From an uncultured Bacteroidales bacterium (lineage in GTDB: Bacteria > Bacteroidota > Bacteroidia > Bacteroidales > Muribaculaceae), in assembly GCA_902793405.1 (NCBI GenBank), contig CADBDH010000002.1, positions 109,672 through 173,671 of the forward strand: a stretch of 64,000 nucleotides of DNA, in the 5' to 3' direction. The notes beneath the pieces are model-generated. The model ran no database searches, was not told where the DNA came from, and saw nothing but the letters and a program-made list of their open reading frames with translations. A program made the translations under genes and the position numbers. Below are positions 8,977 to 17,547 of the stretch, piece after piece (positions within the stretch are counted from its first letter, which is position 1; each line of letters begins with the position of its first letter).

Positions 8977-10890
8977 TCAGGCTTTTAATTCGTCCATGAT
9001 GGCGTTCTCCAGCGACTGGGCATCCATGCCGCAGCGTTCATATAGTTCGGCAACAGTGCCTTGGTGAACGAACTCGTCCTGCACGCCCAACATTCTCAGG
9101 CGGTTGTTGTAGTGATGAAGGGTCAGCCACTCGGCAACGGCCGATCCCAGACCGCCCACCACGGTGCCGTCCTCGATGGTGATGAGGCTGTGGTAGCGGC
9201 TGGTGGCTTCCTTCAGGATGTCCTCGTCGATGGGTTTGAGATAAATCATGTCGTAGTGGCCCACCTTGATGCCGCGCTCGGCCAAGCGATTGACTACATC
9301 AATCACCTCGTTGCCGATGTGACCGATGCTGAGCACAGCCACGCCTTCGCCCTCGCTCATGCGGCGCCCCCGGCCCACGGGCAGCGTCTGCATCTCGTTG
9401 TGCCAGTCGGCGATGACGCCCTTGCCACGCGGATAGCGGATGGCAAACGGGCCCATGCCGTCCTGCTGGGCCGTGAACATGAGGTTGCGCAGGTCATGCT
9501 CGTTGATGGGCGATGCCACAGTCATACCGGGAATGCAGCGCAGATAGGCCAGGTCAAACAGGCCGTGATGCGTCACGCCGTCTTCGCCGACGATGCCGCC
9601 GCGGTCGATGCAGAAGGTGACTGGCAACCCTTGAATGGCCACGTCATGGATAATGGAGTCGTAGCCACGCTGCAGGAAGGTGCTGTAGATGGCGCAATAG
9701 GGGTGCATGCCGTCCTTGGCAAGGCCGCCGGCAAAGGTCACGGCATGTCCCTCGCTGATGCCCACGTCAAAGGCGTGTCGGGGCATGGCCTCGAGCATCA
9801 GCGACATCGATGTGCCGCTGGGCATGGCGGCGGTGATGCCCACAATCTTATCATTTTTCTCGGCCAGTTCCACCAGGGTCTTGCCGAAGACGTCCTGGTA
9901 CTTGATGGGACCGCCCTTGCCGCCCTTGGAGCGTTCGCCGGTCTCCTCGTCAAACTTGCCGGGCGCATGCCAGGTGGCGGGATCGGCCTCGGCAGCGGCA
10001 AAACCTTTGCCCTTGACCGTGCGCACATGCACCAGCTTGGGACCGGTCATATCCTTGATTTCGCTGAACACCTTCACCAGGCGCTTCACGTCATGACCGT
10101 CGTACAAGCCGAAATACCTGATGTTCAGGCCCTCGAAGATGTTTTGCTGGCCCGACAGGAGCGACTTCATCGCGTTTGAGAAGCGCATGATCAATCCCTT
10201 GCGGTTGTCGTTGATGACATTGTGGCGGCGCAGGAACTGGTAGGCCTTGTAACGCAGTTTATTGTAGCGGTGTGACGTGTGCAGGTCGCTCATGTAAGAA
10301 CTCAAGGCGCCCACATTGGCGTCAATCGCCATATCGTTGTCGTTGAGTACGATAATGAGGTTGTTGGGGTTGGTCGTGGCATTGTTGATGCCCTCGAAGG
10401 CCAAGCCGCCGCTGATGCTCGCATCGCCGATGACGGCGACAACCTTGCGGTCCTTGTTGTTCTGCAGTTCGGCTGCAATGGCCATACCCAAGGCGGCCGA
10501 GATGCTGTTGGAGGCATGGCCGGCAGTGAACGTGTCATACTCGCTCTCGGCAGGGTTGGGGAAACCACTCAGGCCGTCCAACTTGCGGTTGTCGTCGAAC
10601 TGGTCGCGGCGGCCCGTTAGAATCTTGTGGGCATAGGCCTGATGGCCCACATCCCACACCAGGCGGTCATCGGGTGTGTTGAACACATAGTGCAACGCCA
10701 CCACAATCTCGACGGCTCCCATGCTCGATGCGAAGTGTCCCGGGTTGCTGGACAGCTCGTGTATCATGTATTGCCGCAATTCAGAGCACACTTGCGGCAA
10801 CTGGTCAACGCTCAGCCGGCGCAGGTCGGCAGGGGAGTCGATCTGGGCCAGTAGCGGGCAATGTTCTTTTATATAGGGTTTAGTCGTCAT
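8977..10890 (-). CDS. dxs: 1-deoxy-D-xylulose-5-phosphate synthase
   Basis: DXS (637 residues) condenses pyruvate and glyceraldehyde-3-phosphate, using thiamine diphosphate, to start the MEP isoprenoid pathway. Visible motifs are LVWDVGHQAYAHKILTGR, the ThDP/Mg stretch GDASISGGLAFEG ending in VLNDNDMAID, the central transketolase domain with GISEGHAVTFAGGLA, and the C-terminal part with DGTVVGGLGSAVAEWL. It heads the dxs-trkA-trkH group, a gene order common in Bacteroidales even though the functions are unrelated. A small membrane-protein gene ends only 7 bases upstream and is probably in the same transcript. Confidence 0.96.
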   Translation of the reverse strand: MTTKPYIKEHCPLLAQIDSPADLRRLSVDQLPQVCSELRQYMIHELSSNPGHFASSMGAVEIVVALHYVFNTPDDRLVWDVGHQAYAHKILTGRRDQFDDNRKLDGLSGFPNPAESEYDTFTAGHASNSISAALGMAIAAELQNNKDRKVVAVIGDASISGGLAFEGINNATTNPNNLIIVLNDNDMAIDANVGALSSYMSDLHTSHRYNKLRYKAYQFLRRHNVINDNRKGLIMRFSNAMKSLLSGQQNIFEGLNIRYFGLYDGHDVKRLVKVFSEIKDMTGPKLVHVRTVKGKGFAAAEADPATWHAPGKFDEETGERSKGGKGGPIKYQDVFGKTLVELAEKNDKIVGITAAMPSGTSMSLMLEAMPRHAFDVGISEGHAVTFAGGLAKDGMHPYCAIYSTFLQRGYDSIIHDVAIQGLPVTFCIDRGGIVGEDGVTHHGLFDLAYLRCIPGMTVASPINEHDLRNLMFTAQQDGMGPFAIRYPRGKGVIADWHNEMQTLPVGRGRRMSEGEGVAVLSIGHIGNEVIDVVNRLAERGIKVGHYDMIYLKPIDEDILKEATSRYHSLITIEDGTVVGGLGSAVAEWLTLHHYNNRLRMLGVQDEFVHQGTVAELYERCGMDAQSLENAIMDELKA

Positions 10891-10897
10891 GGTTTAG

Positions 10898-11089
10898 TCA
10901 TTTTTTTCTCACATATTTCTTGTAGAGAGGGACAAACACGATAATGCCCGATGCCACGATGGTGAAAATCACCATGAAATCGATTCTGGCAGCCCTGGTG
11001 AGCAGCAGCCAGCACAATGCCAGCCACAATAGCAGGATGCAGGCAAAACGGATGATATTTCCAGTTGTCATAGTAGTGGTCCTCTTCAT
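10898..11089 (-). CDS. Small two-helix membrane protein, unknown function
   Basis: This short gene encodes about 63 residues with a basic N-terminus (MKRTTTMTTGN), two hydrophobic helices (IIRFACILLLWLALCWLLLT and DFMVIFTIVASGIIVFVPLY) and a basic tail (KKYVRKK). I do not recognise a family. Starts at 11089 or 11071 are both ATG; a GTG at 11104 is less likely. It ends 7 bases before dxs on the same strand, which supports it being a real gene at the head of the dxs-trkA-trkH unit. By the positive-inside rule both termini should face the cytoplasm. Confidence 0.6.
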   Translation of the reverse strand: MKRTTTMTTGNIIRFACILLLWLALCWLLLTRAARIDFMVIFTIVASGIIVFVPLYKKYVRKK

Positions 11090-11183
11090 TCTTTTATAAC
11101 CCACAAAGATAATGATTATTTCCTAAATAACGGCCATTTATCCTTTTTTTCACTTTCCATTGAAGAAAACAAGTGACATAAAA

Positions 11184-11214
11184 AGGACGGATGCCTCGAT
11201 GGAGCACCCGTCCT
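11184..11214 (-). terminator. Terminator after the C10 peptidase array
   Basis: On the minus strand AGGACGG(11184-11190 arm) pairs with CCGTCCT (11208-11214) around a 17-base loop and is followed by TTTTTATG. It sits 33 bases past the last C10 peptidase stop. Confidence 0.75.
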
Positions 11215-11246
11215 GTGGTATGCTAGATGTGCTGTAGGCCAGTGTC

Positions 11247-12632
11247 TTACTGGTTTGCACCCAGCAGCATGTCAATCAAACTGGTCAAGTCGGTAATGTT
11301 CAGGTCGCCGTCGCCATTCACGTCGGGAGTCATGCCGTCTTCGATGGTGGCTGCACCCAGCAGGATGTCAACCAGCAGGGTTACGTCGGTGACGTTGAGA
11401 GTGCCGTCGCCGTTCACATCGGCAGGAACAACGGGATCATCACCGGGAATCACATAGCCCTCGTAGGGGTAAACATTGATAACCATCTCGTTGGCGCTGC
11501 CGTTGAAGTTCCATGTCTCACCATTGGGATAAACGGTAAATGCACCGAACTCAAACCAGCCGTTGTACCTCTCATACCAACCCCAGTTCATGTGGAACTT
11601 ACCGTCGGCATCTACACCGTCAAGAACCCATGCGTGGCCATCGACGAAGTCAACATTGTGATAGGGGATAGGATGTCCGGCCTCAAGCTCGGCATAGATG
11701 AGAGCAATCCACTCATCTTGGCTGTACTTGTTCTTGTTGTCGCAATAGTAAGAGGGATTGATACCGATTAACTTTACATCGGTATAGGTGAATCCCATGG
11801 TCTTGAAAGCATCACGCTGGTCGTAGGTGTATGAACCACTAGAACTGTTGTAACGCACCTGGCATGCTTGGCCACAATAGCGGCACAACTTGGCTACCTC
11901 GTTGGCTTGCTCGTCGGTATAGGTTCCAAGGGATACTCCGCCAGTGGCCGGGTTGTAAACAGTATAGGAATCAAGCATCAAGTTGTAGTCGAATGTCGTG
12001 GCGGGTAATGCGGGAATGGTACCCAAACCATAGATGTAATACTGGTCTAAGCCAGGGTGCTCGGTGGGGTACTTCCAGTAGTAAATGATCTGTGCCATGG
12101 CAAGAGGGCCACAACCTACTGCGGCATGTTCACCGCTCACCATCGGGCACATACGGTCCATAGGCTCGTCTTGGCCCCATGTGCTCTTGAGCAACGGCTC
12201 AACGACAGTGTTGCGCTGGATGCTTTTCTTGGCGATGAGTTGGCCCTTATAGCTCTGCATCTCCTCAATCTGGTTCTTGTACAGTTGTAGGTAGTCCTTC
12301 ATGCTGCCGGGCATGTCGTTCATGTCGATATTGCCCTTGTCGCCATAAGCGAGTACCTGCTTGGCGCGGTCGTCACCGGCCATGATGATCCAACCGCCCC
12401 CCTGGACGTTGAACACATAGTAGGCATTGCCTTCGACGCTGGATGCCTCGGTATGGGCGAGCTTGATGTCGGCCATTGCGGGAGCCTTCAACATGCCCTG
12501 GGCTGTCATTTTGCTCTTCAGGAAGCTGTTGGCGGCCTGACGGGCAGCATTCACATCAATGCTACCGGCATTGGCGGCCATGATGCCGGCGGCTGCCAGC
12601 ACCAATGAAAGACAGAGTTTCTTAAAGTTCAT
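11247..12632 (-). CDS. Secreted C10 (streptopain-like) peptidase with dockerin repeats, copy 1
   Basis: The 461-residue precursor has a signal peptide (CLSLVLAAAGIMAANAGS) and a SpeB-type propeptide (about 25-130, including YYVFNVQGGGWIIMAGDDR). The papain-fold C10 catalytic domain follows, with catalytic Cys in AVGCGPLAMAQ near residue 173 and catalytic His in GHAWVLDGVD near 333, ending with the HMNWGW strand. The last 60 residues hold two dockerin-type calcium-loop repeats (DVNGDGTLNVTDVTLLVDIL and DVNGDGDLNITDLTSLIDML). C10 enzymes degrade host and dietary proteins outside the cell. It has its own promoter and terminator. Its 5' part is nearly identical in DNA to copy 2, pointing to recent duplication or conversion. 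Confidence 0.92.
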   Translation of the reverse strand: MNFKKLCLSLVLAAAGIMAANAGSIDVNAARQAANSFLKSKMTAQGMLKAPAMADIKLAHTEASSVEGNAYYVFNVQGGGWIIMAGDDRAKQVLAYGDKGNIDMNDMPGSMKDYLQLYKNQIEEMQSYKGQLIAKKSIQRNTVVEPLLKSTWGQDEPMDRMCPMVSGEHAAVGCGPLAMAQIIYYWKYPTEHPGLDQYYIYGLGTIPALPATTFDYNLMLDSYTVYNPATGGVSLGTYTDEQANEVAKLCRYCGQACQVRYNSSSGSYTYDQRDAFKTMGFTYTDVKLIGINPSYYCDNKNKYSQDEWIALIYAELEAGHPIPYHNVDFVDGHAWVLDGVDADGKFHMNWGWYERYNGWFEFGAFTVYPNGETWNFNGSANEMVINVYPYEGYVIPGDDPVVPADVNGDGTLNVTDVTLLVDILLGAATIEDGMTPDVNGDGDLNITDLTSLIDMLLGANQ

Positions 12633-12703
12633 AGTTTTGGTGTATTAATAAGGTGAATAATAGTGAATACAATAGTGTTAATGGAAGGTTGCCATTTGGC
12701 CGT

Positions 12704-12711
12704 CAAAGTTA
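12704..12711 (-). promoter_or_regulatory. -7 box of C10 peptidase copy 1
   Basis: TAACTTTG on the minus strand, 71 bases before the ATG at 12632, fits the Bacteroidetes TAnnTTTG box. A TTG about 21 bases upstream fits the -33 element. The surrounding leader is nearly identical to that of copy 2. Confidence 0.75.
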
Positions 12712-12770
12712 TGCAGTTTTTTTCATACATTCCAACAATTTCGTTGGAAATTAATATACTTACAGAAAAC

Positions 12771-12803
12771 AACAGGGACGCCAGCATTGCTCGCGTCCCT
12801 GTT
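12771..12803 (-). terminator. Terminator of C10 peptidase copy 2
   Basis: AACAGGGACG and CGTCCCTGTT form a perfect 10-bp stem. On the minus strand the stem is followed by GTTTTCTG, a weak T tract. The hairpin is repeated with one mismatch after copy 3. Confidence 0.7.
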
Positions 12804-12849
12804 GAGTATACGGGAAATCATGCCCATCAGGGCGTCATCGACAGGCTAA

Positions 12850-14262
12850 TTATAATTGCCCACTGGCTACCATCTGATCGATGATGAAGGTCAAATCAGC
12901 AATGGTCACACTGCCATCACCGTTCACGTCGGGAGTCAAGCCGTCAGTAACCTCAACGTTTCCAAGCAGGATATCAAGCATCCACGTCACATCGGTGATG
13001 TTGACAACGTCGTCACCATTTACATCGCCAGGCACGTTGGTATCATCGCCGGGAATCACATAACCCTCGTAGGGGTACATACCGATAATCATCTCGTTTC
13101 CGCCGTTGCTGCCCTGGCTGAAGTCCCACACCTCACTATCACCGTAAGGATGGAAGACAAGAGCGTCAATTTCAAACCAGCCGTTAAACCTGCCGTTAAA
13201 TCCCCAATTCATGTGGACCTTGCCTTCGGCATCAACACCGTCAAGAACCCAAGCATGACCTTCATAGAGGTCGTGATAGGGGATGGGACGACCGGCCTGT
13301 AACTCGATATTGATAAGATCACACCATTCCTCAATGGTATATTTGTTACTGTTCGAGCAGTAGTAGGAGGGATCTTTGCCTATCAGTTGCATATTCTCGT
13401 TGTAACCAAAGAGTTTGAAAGCGTCGCGCTGATCGTAGGTATAAGAGCCAGTTGATGTTTCATTGGCATTTCCATAGCGTGCTTTGCAGGCTTGACCACA
13501 ATAGCGGCACAACTTGGCTACCTCGTTGGCCTGCTCGTCGGTAAATGCTACATAACCCGTGGGATTACCGGTCTCGGGGTTGTGGGTATAGTAGTTGTCA
13601 AGCATCAGGCTGTAGTCAAATGTGGTAGCGGGCAATTCAGACATGTATTGGCTCCAGGAAATAGAGTAGCCGGGGACTGCTGCTACCTCGTTAGGATATT
13701 TCCAGTAGTACATGATCTGTGCCATGGCAAGAGGGCCACAACCCACCGAAGTGATGTTTCCAGCACCGTTCACCGGACACTGGCGGTTCATGGGTTCGCC
13801 TTGTCCCCAGTCGGTCTTCAGCAACGGCTCAACAGCGGCCGAGCGTTTGGGAGCCTTCACCGGAACGGTTTCGCCCTTGTAGGCCTGAGCAGTTTCAATC
13901 TGACCCTTGAGCATTTTCAGGTAACCCTTCATGCTGCCGGGCATGTCGTTCATGTCGATATTGCCCTTGTCGCCATAAGCGAGTACTTGCTTGGCGCGGT
14001 CGTCACCAGCCATGATGATCCAACCGCCGCCCTGGATGTTGAATACATAGTAGGCATTGCCCTCGACGCTGGATGCCTCGGTATGGGCGAGCTTGATGTC
14101 GGCCATTGCGGGAGCCTTGAACATGCCCTGGGCGGCCATTTTGCTCTTCAGGAAGCTGTTGGCGGCCTGACGGGCAGCATTCACATCAATGCTACCGGCA
14201 TTGGCGGCCATGATGCCGGCAGCTGCCAGCACCAATGAAAGACAGAGTTTCTTAAAGTTCAT
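12850..14262 (-). CDS. Secreted C10 peptidase with dockerin repeats, copy 2
   Basis: This 470-residue paralog has the same layout: signal peptide, propeptide, C10 domain with Cys in SVGCGPLAMAQ near residue 173 and His in YEGHAWVLDGVD near 335, then two dockerin-type repeats (DVNGDDVVNITDVTWMLDIL and DVNGDGSVTIADLTFIIDQM). Its N-terminal 110 residues match copy 1 almost exactly, whereas its C-terminal dockerin matches copy 3 almost exactly, so the gene looks like a mosaic produced by unequal recombination. The catalytic core differs from both neighbours, which suggests that substrate preference has been diversified while secretion and C-terminal parts are kept the same. Confidence 0.92.
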   Translation of the reverse strand: MNFKKLCLSLVLAAAGIMAANAGSIDVNAARQAANSFLKSKMAAQGMFKAPAMADIKLAHTEASSVEGNAYYVFNIQGGGWIIMAGDDRAKQVLAYGDKGNIDMNDMPGSMKGYLKMLKGQIETAQAYKGETVPVKAPKRSAAVEPLLKTDWGQGEPMNRQCPVNGAGNITSVGCGPLAMAQIMYYWKYPNEVAAVPGYSISWSQYMSELPATTFDYSLMLDNYYTHNPETGNPTGYVAFTDEQANEVAKLCRYCGQACKARYGNANETSTGSYTYDQRDAFKLFGYNENMQLIGKDPSYYCSNSNKYTIEEWCDLINIELQAGRPIPYHDLYEGHAWVLDGVDAEGKVHMNWGFNGRFNGWFEIDALVFHPYGDSEVWDFSQGSNGGNEMIIGMYPYEGYVIPGDDTNVPGDVNGDDVVNITDVTWMLDILLGNVEVTDGLTPDVNGDGSVTIADLTFIIDQMVASGQL

Positions 14263-14332
14263 AGTTTTGGTGTATTATAAGGTGAATAATAGTGAATACA
14301 ATAGTGTTAATGGAAGGTTGCCATTTGGCCGT

Positions 14333-14340
14333 CAAAGTTA
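14333..14340 (-). promoter_or_regulatory. -7 box of C10 peptidase copy 2
   Basis: TAACTTTG on the minus strand, with a TTG 21 bases upstream. The whole leader (14263-14400) is a near copy of 12633-12770. Confidence 0.75.
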
Positions 14341-14399
14341 TGCATTTTTTTTCATACATCCCAACAATTTCGTTGGAAATTAATATACTTACAGAAAAC

Positions 14400-14432
14400 A
14401 ACAGGAACGCCAGCATTGCTCGCGTCCCTGTT
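14400..14432 (-). terminator. Terminator of C10 peptidase copy 3, one arm mutated
   Basis: This is the duplicate of the hairpin at 12771-12803, but the lower arm reads AACAGGAACG instead of AACAGGGACG. That leaves one mismatch in the 10-bp stem and may weaken termination toward copy 2. Confidence 0.6.
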
Positions 14433-14478
14433 GAGTATACGGGAAATTATGCCCATCAGGGCGTCATCGACAGGTTAA

Positions 14479-15882
14479 TTATAATTGCCCACTGGCTACC
14501 ATCTGATCGATGATGAAGGTCAAATCGGCAATGGTCACACTGCCGTCACCGTTCACGTCGGGTGTCAAGTCGTCGGTAACCTCAACGTCTCCAAGCAGGA
14601 TGTCAAGCATCCACGTCACATCGGTGATGTTGACAACGTCGTCACCGTTTACATCACCAGGCACGCCGGGATCTTCGCCGGGAGCGTTGGGTGACACATA
14701 ACCCTCATAGGGGAGGAGGTCAATTACCATAAACAGACCGGTGTTGAGGTTGAGGGTCTGGCCTTGGATGGTCGGGGTGAATGCGCCGAATGCATACCAT
14801 CCGTCGGCGGCACCATAGAAGCCCCAGTTGGCATGGTAGAGACCGTCGGCATCGACGCCGTCAACGACAAAGGCGTGGCCGTCGGCACCTTCCGACGAGT
14901 AGGGGATGGGATGGTTTGCCTCGAGTTGGGCCGTCATGAGATTCATCCATTCGGCATCGGAATAGTCCCAGGTATTCCAAGTTTCACGTGTGGCCCAAGC
15001 CTCTATGCCCACCAGCTTAGCGTCGGTGGTATAGCCCATCTTCAGGAAACCCTTGTACTGCCTCAGTACGTCAGTTCCGCTACCGCCTCCCGTTGCCGAA
15101 AAGCCCATCAGGCATGACTGGGATGCATACCGGCACAGCTTGGCCACTTCGGCCTTGTTCTCGTCGTTGACACCTTCGGCCCAAGAGAGCTGATTGTTCT
15201 CATTGAGAATGGTGTATTGGTCAAGGATGTTGTCGTAATCAAAGGTGGTGGCATCAAGTGCCGGCACCATGGAGTAGGCAGCGGTGTTGTAATAGCCTTC
15301 AAGGCCGTCAATCTCCTTGGGATACTCCCAGTAGTTGAGAATCTGGGCCATGGCCAGACCTGCACATCCCACAGGGCAGTAACTGCCATATTGCTGGGGA
15401 CACTGGCGGTCGAAGGGAATATTCTGTCCCCAGTTGGACTTCATGAGCGGGCCAACGGGGGTAACGCGTTTGGGAGCCTGTGTCTTAAACTCACCCTTGA
15501 AGTTCTGCACCTTTTCGATTTGGGTTTTGAAACGGTTCAGGTAGTTCTTAGTATTCACGGGCAGGTTGTTCATGTCCAGGCTGCCAGTGGTGTTATAAGC
15601 AAGCACTTGGTTGGCACGGTCGTCACCGGCGATGATGACCCAACCGCCACCCTTGATGTTGAATACATAGAAGGCGTTGCCCTCGACACTCGATGCCTCG
15701 GTGTGGGTGAGCTTGATGTCGGCAGTTGAGGGTGCCTTAAACATGCCCTGGGCGGTCATTTTACTCTTCATGAAATTGTTGGCGGCCTGACGGGCGGCAT
15801 TGGCATCGATGTTACCTGCATTGGCGGCCATGATGCCAGCAGCTGCCAGCACCAATGAAAGACTGAGTTTCTTAAAGTTCAT
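14479..15882 (-). CDS. Secreted C10 peptidase with dockerin repeats, copy 3
   Basis: The 467-residue precursor has a signal peptide (LSLSLVLAAAGIMAANAGN), propeptide, and a C10 catalytic domain. The catalytic Cys lies in PVGCAGLAMAQ near residue 172 and the His in GADGHAFVVDGVDADG near 335, followed by HANWGFYGAADGW. The dockerin-type pair at the end is almost identical to that of copy 2. A proline/glycine linker (SPNAPGEDPGVPG) separates enzyme and repeats. Promoter at 15956-15963. The signal and dockerin segments are conserved with copies 1 and 2, while the enzyme domain is considerably diverged. Confidence 0.92.
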   Translation of the reverse strand: MNFKKLSLSLVLAAAGIMAANAGNIDANAARQAANNFMKSKMTAQGMFKAPSTADIKLTHTEASSVEGNAFYVFNIKGGGWVIIAGDDRANQVLAYNTTGSLDMNNLPVNTKNYLNRFKTQIEKVQNFKGEFKTQAPKRVTPVGPLMKSNWGQNIPFDRQCPQQYGSYCPVGCAGLAMAQILNYWEYPKEIDGLEGYYNTAAYSMVPALDATTFDYDNILDQYTILNENNQLSWAEGVNDENKAEVAKLCRYASQSCLMGFSATGGGSGTDVLRQYKGFLKMGYTTDAKLVGIEAWATRETWNTWDYSDAEWMNLMTAQLEANHPIPYSSEGADGHAFVVDGVDADGLYHANWGFYGAADGWYAFGAFTPTIQGQTLNLNTGLFMVIDLLPYEGYVSPNAPGEDPGVPGDVNGDDVVNITDVTWMLDILLGDVEVTDDLTPDVNGDGSVTIADLTFIIDQMVASGQL

Positions 15883-15955
15883 AGCTGTTTTGTGTATTAT
15901 TAGGTTGACAATAGTGATTTCAATAATGATAATAGAAGATTGTCTATTGGCGCGT

Positions 15956-15963
15956 CAAAGTTA
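15956..15963 (-). promoter_or_regulatory. -7 box of C10 peptidase copy 3
   Basis: TAACTTTG on the minus strand, 73 bases before the ATG, the same spacing as in copies 1 and 2. Confidence 0.7.
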
Positions 15964-16025
15964 TGCATTTTATTTCATTAATCCCAACTTTATCAACGGA
16001 TTTTACAGCATTTGTTAAAAAAATA

Positions 16026-16047
16026 GGACGCAAGCATGCTTGCGTCC
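16026..16047 (-). terminator. Terminator of C10 peptidase copy 4
   Basis: GGACGCAAGC and GCTTGCGTCC form a perfect 10-bp stem around AT. On the minus strand it is followed by TATTTTTTTAAC. It closes the copy 5-copy 4 transcript. Confidence 0.85.
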
Positions 16048-16087
16048 CGAGAAAATTTGCCCAGTAGGGCATCATTAACTATGTAAT

Positions 16088-17491
16088 TCAATCATTTGTG
16101 CCATTGAGCAGCATGTCGACGAGAGCGGTCACGTCGGCAATGTTGATGGTGCCATCGGCTTTCACATCGGCAGCATCGGTCTTGATACCGGCAGCATCCT
16201 GGTTGACCAGATAATCGACGAGAGCCGTCACGTCGGCGATGTTGACAGTGCCGTCACCATTCACGTCACCGACAACGGTAGTCGTGGGAGGCTCCCAACC
16301 CTGGGGAGGCTGGATGCCGATGACCATCTCATGGCCGGAGTTGAAATGGCACTCGTCACCATCGCGGTGGGTCATGTTAAGGGCTGTGGATACATACCAG
16401 CCGTCACATGTGCCATACCAGCCGAAATTGTAGTGGAATCTTCCCTCACTATTGTATCCGTCGCATATGAAAGCGTGCCCGGCACCGCCGCCTGCGTCAC
16501 TTGCAGCATAGAGGATGGGACGGCCTGCATCCAGCTCGGTCTTCATCATCGTTTCCCATTGCGTTGTCGTGTAACCGCTGCCATACCAGCCTCCTTTTTG
16601 CACATATTGGGCGCTGGAACGATAGCCAAAGTTTACCATGGCATTACGCTGGTCTTGGGTATAAGCGCCGCTACCGTCGGGATGATAATTCATATCTACG
16701 GCCTGGCCACAATAACGGCTCAGCTTGGCGACTTCCTGGCCTTGAGCCTCGGTATAGGTGTCCTGGATGAGCTCGTGCAGGTCATAATCCCAGTGGCAAT
16801 AGGAGTTGAGCATCAGGCTGTAGTTGAATGTGGTGGCCGGGAGGTCTTGCAGATTTTGGCGTATCGTAGAGCAGTAGTAACCGCTAATGCTGCCACTGCC
16901 CTCAGGGTACTGCCAGTAGTTCATCACCTGGGCCATTGCCGTGGCTACGCAGCCCACGGCAGAGTATAAGCCCTGATAAACCGGGCACTGCCAGTCATAG
17001 GGGTCTTCCTGGCCCCAGGTGGTCTTGATCAGGGGCTCGACGCCGCTGCTGCTTGCGTTGAGCGATTGCGGTGCAGGAATCAAATCGTCGCCTTTGTAGG
17101 TCTGCAGGAATTCGATTTCCCGCTTGAAGCCGTCCAGCAGACCCTGAAGTCCATAAGGCAGGCGGTTGAAGTCAAACTGGCCCTTGTCACTGTAGCCCAA
17201 CACCTGTGGCGCTCTGTCCTCACCGGCGATGATGACAAAACCTCCACCAGTGATGTTGAAGGCGTAGTAATCGTTAGCGTTGGTGATGGCACTCGAAGCC
17301 TCGGCGTGAACGAGCTTGATGTCGTTTAGGGCAACATGGGATCTGAAGGAACCCTTTGCTGTCTGTTGATGAATGAAATTGCTGGCCACCGTGCGGGCGG
17401 CATTGGCATTGATGTTGCCAGCGCTGGCGCCCAGTGCTGTCATTGCCAGCGCAGCAAGCGTCAGTGAACCCATGAATTGTTTGATCTTCAT
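16088..17491 (-). CDS. Secreted C10 peptidase with dockerin repeats, copy 4
   Basis: The 467-residue precursor has a signal peptide (SLTLAALAMTALGASAGN), propeptide, and a C10 domain with Cys in AVGCVATAMAQVMNYW near residue 179 and His in GAGHAFICDGYNSEG near 340, followed by FNFGWYGTCDGWY. Two dockerin-type repeats end the protein (DVNGDGTVNIADVTALVDYL; the second, DVKADGTINIADVTALVDML, has Lys at the third loop position). The catalytic domain is closest to copy 5, 56 bases upstream on the same strand with no promoter box between, so the two are probably cotranscribed. Confidence 0.92.
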   Translation of the reverse strand: MKIKQFMGSLTLAALAMTALGASAGNINANAARTVASNFIHQQTAKGSFRSHVALNDIKLVHAEASSAITNANDYYAFNITGGGFVIIAGEDRAPQVLGYSDKGQFDFNRLPYGLQGLLDGFKREIEFLQTYKGDDLIPAPQSLNASSSGVEPLIKTTWGQEDPYDWQCPVYQGLYSAVGCVATAMAQVMNYWQYPEGSGSISGYYCSTIRQNLQDLPATTFNYSLMLNSYCHWDYDLHELIQDTYTEAQGQEVAKLSRYCGQAVDMNYHPDGSGAYTQDQRNAMVNFGYRSSAQYVQKGGWYGSGYTTTQWETMMKTELDAGRPILYAASDAGGGAGHAFICDGYNSEGRFHYNFGWYGTCDGWYVSTALNMTHRDGDECHFNSGHEMVIGIQPPQGWEPPTTTVVGDVNGDGTVNIADVTALVDYLVNQDAAGIKTDAADVKADGTINIADVTALVDMLLNGTND

Positions 17492-17547
17492 AGTGTGATG
17501 TGTTTGATAAGGTTAATTATGTTGATTAAAAAGATAGTTCTTAAAAA

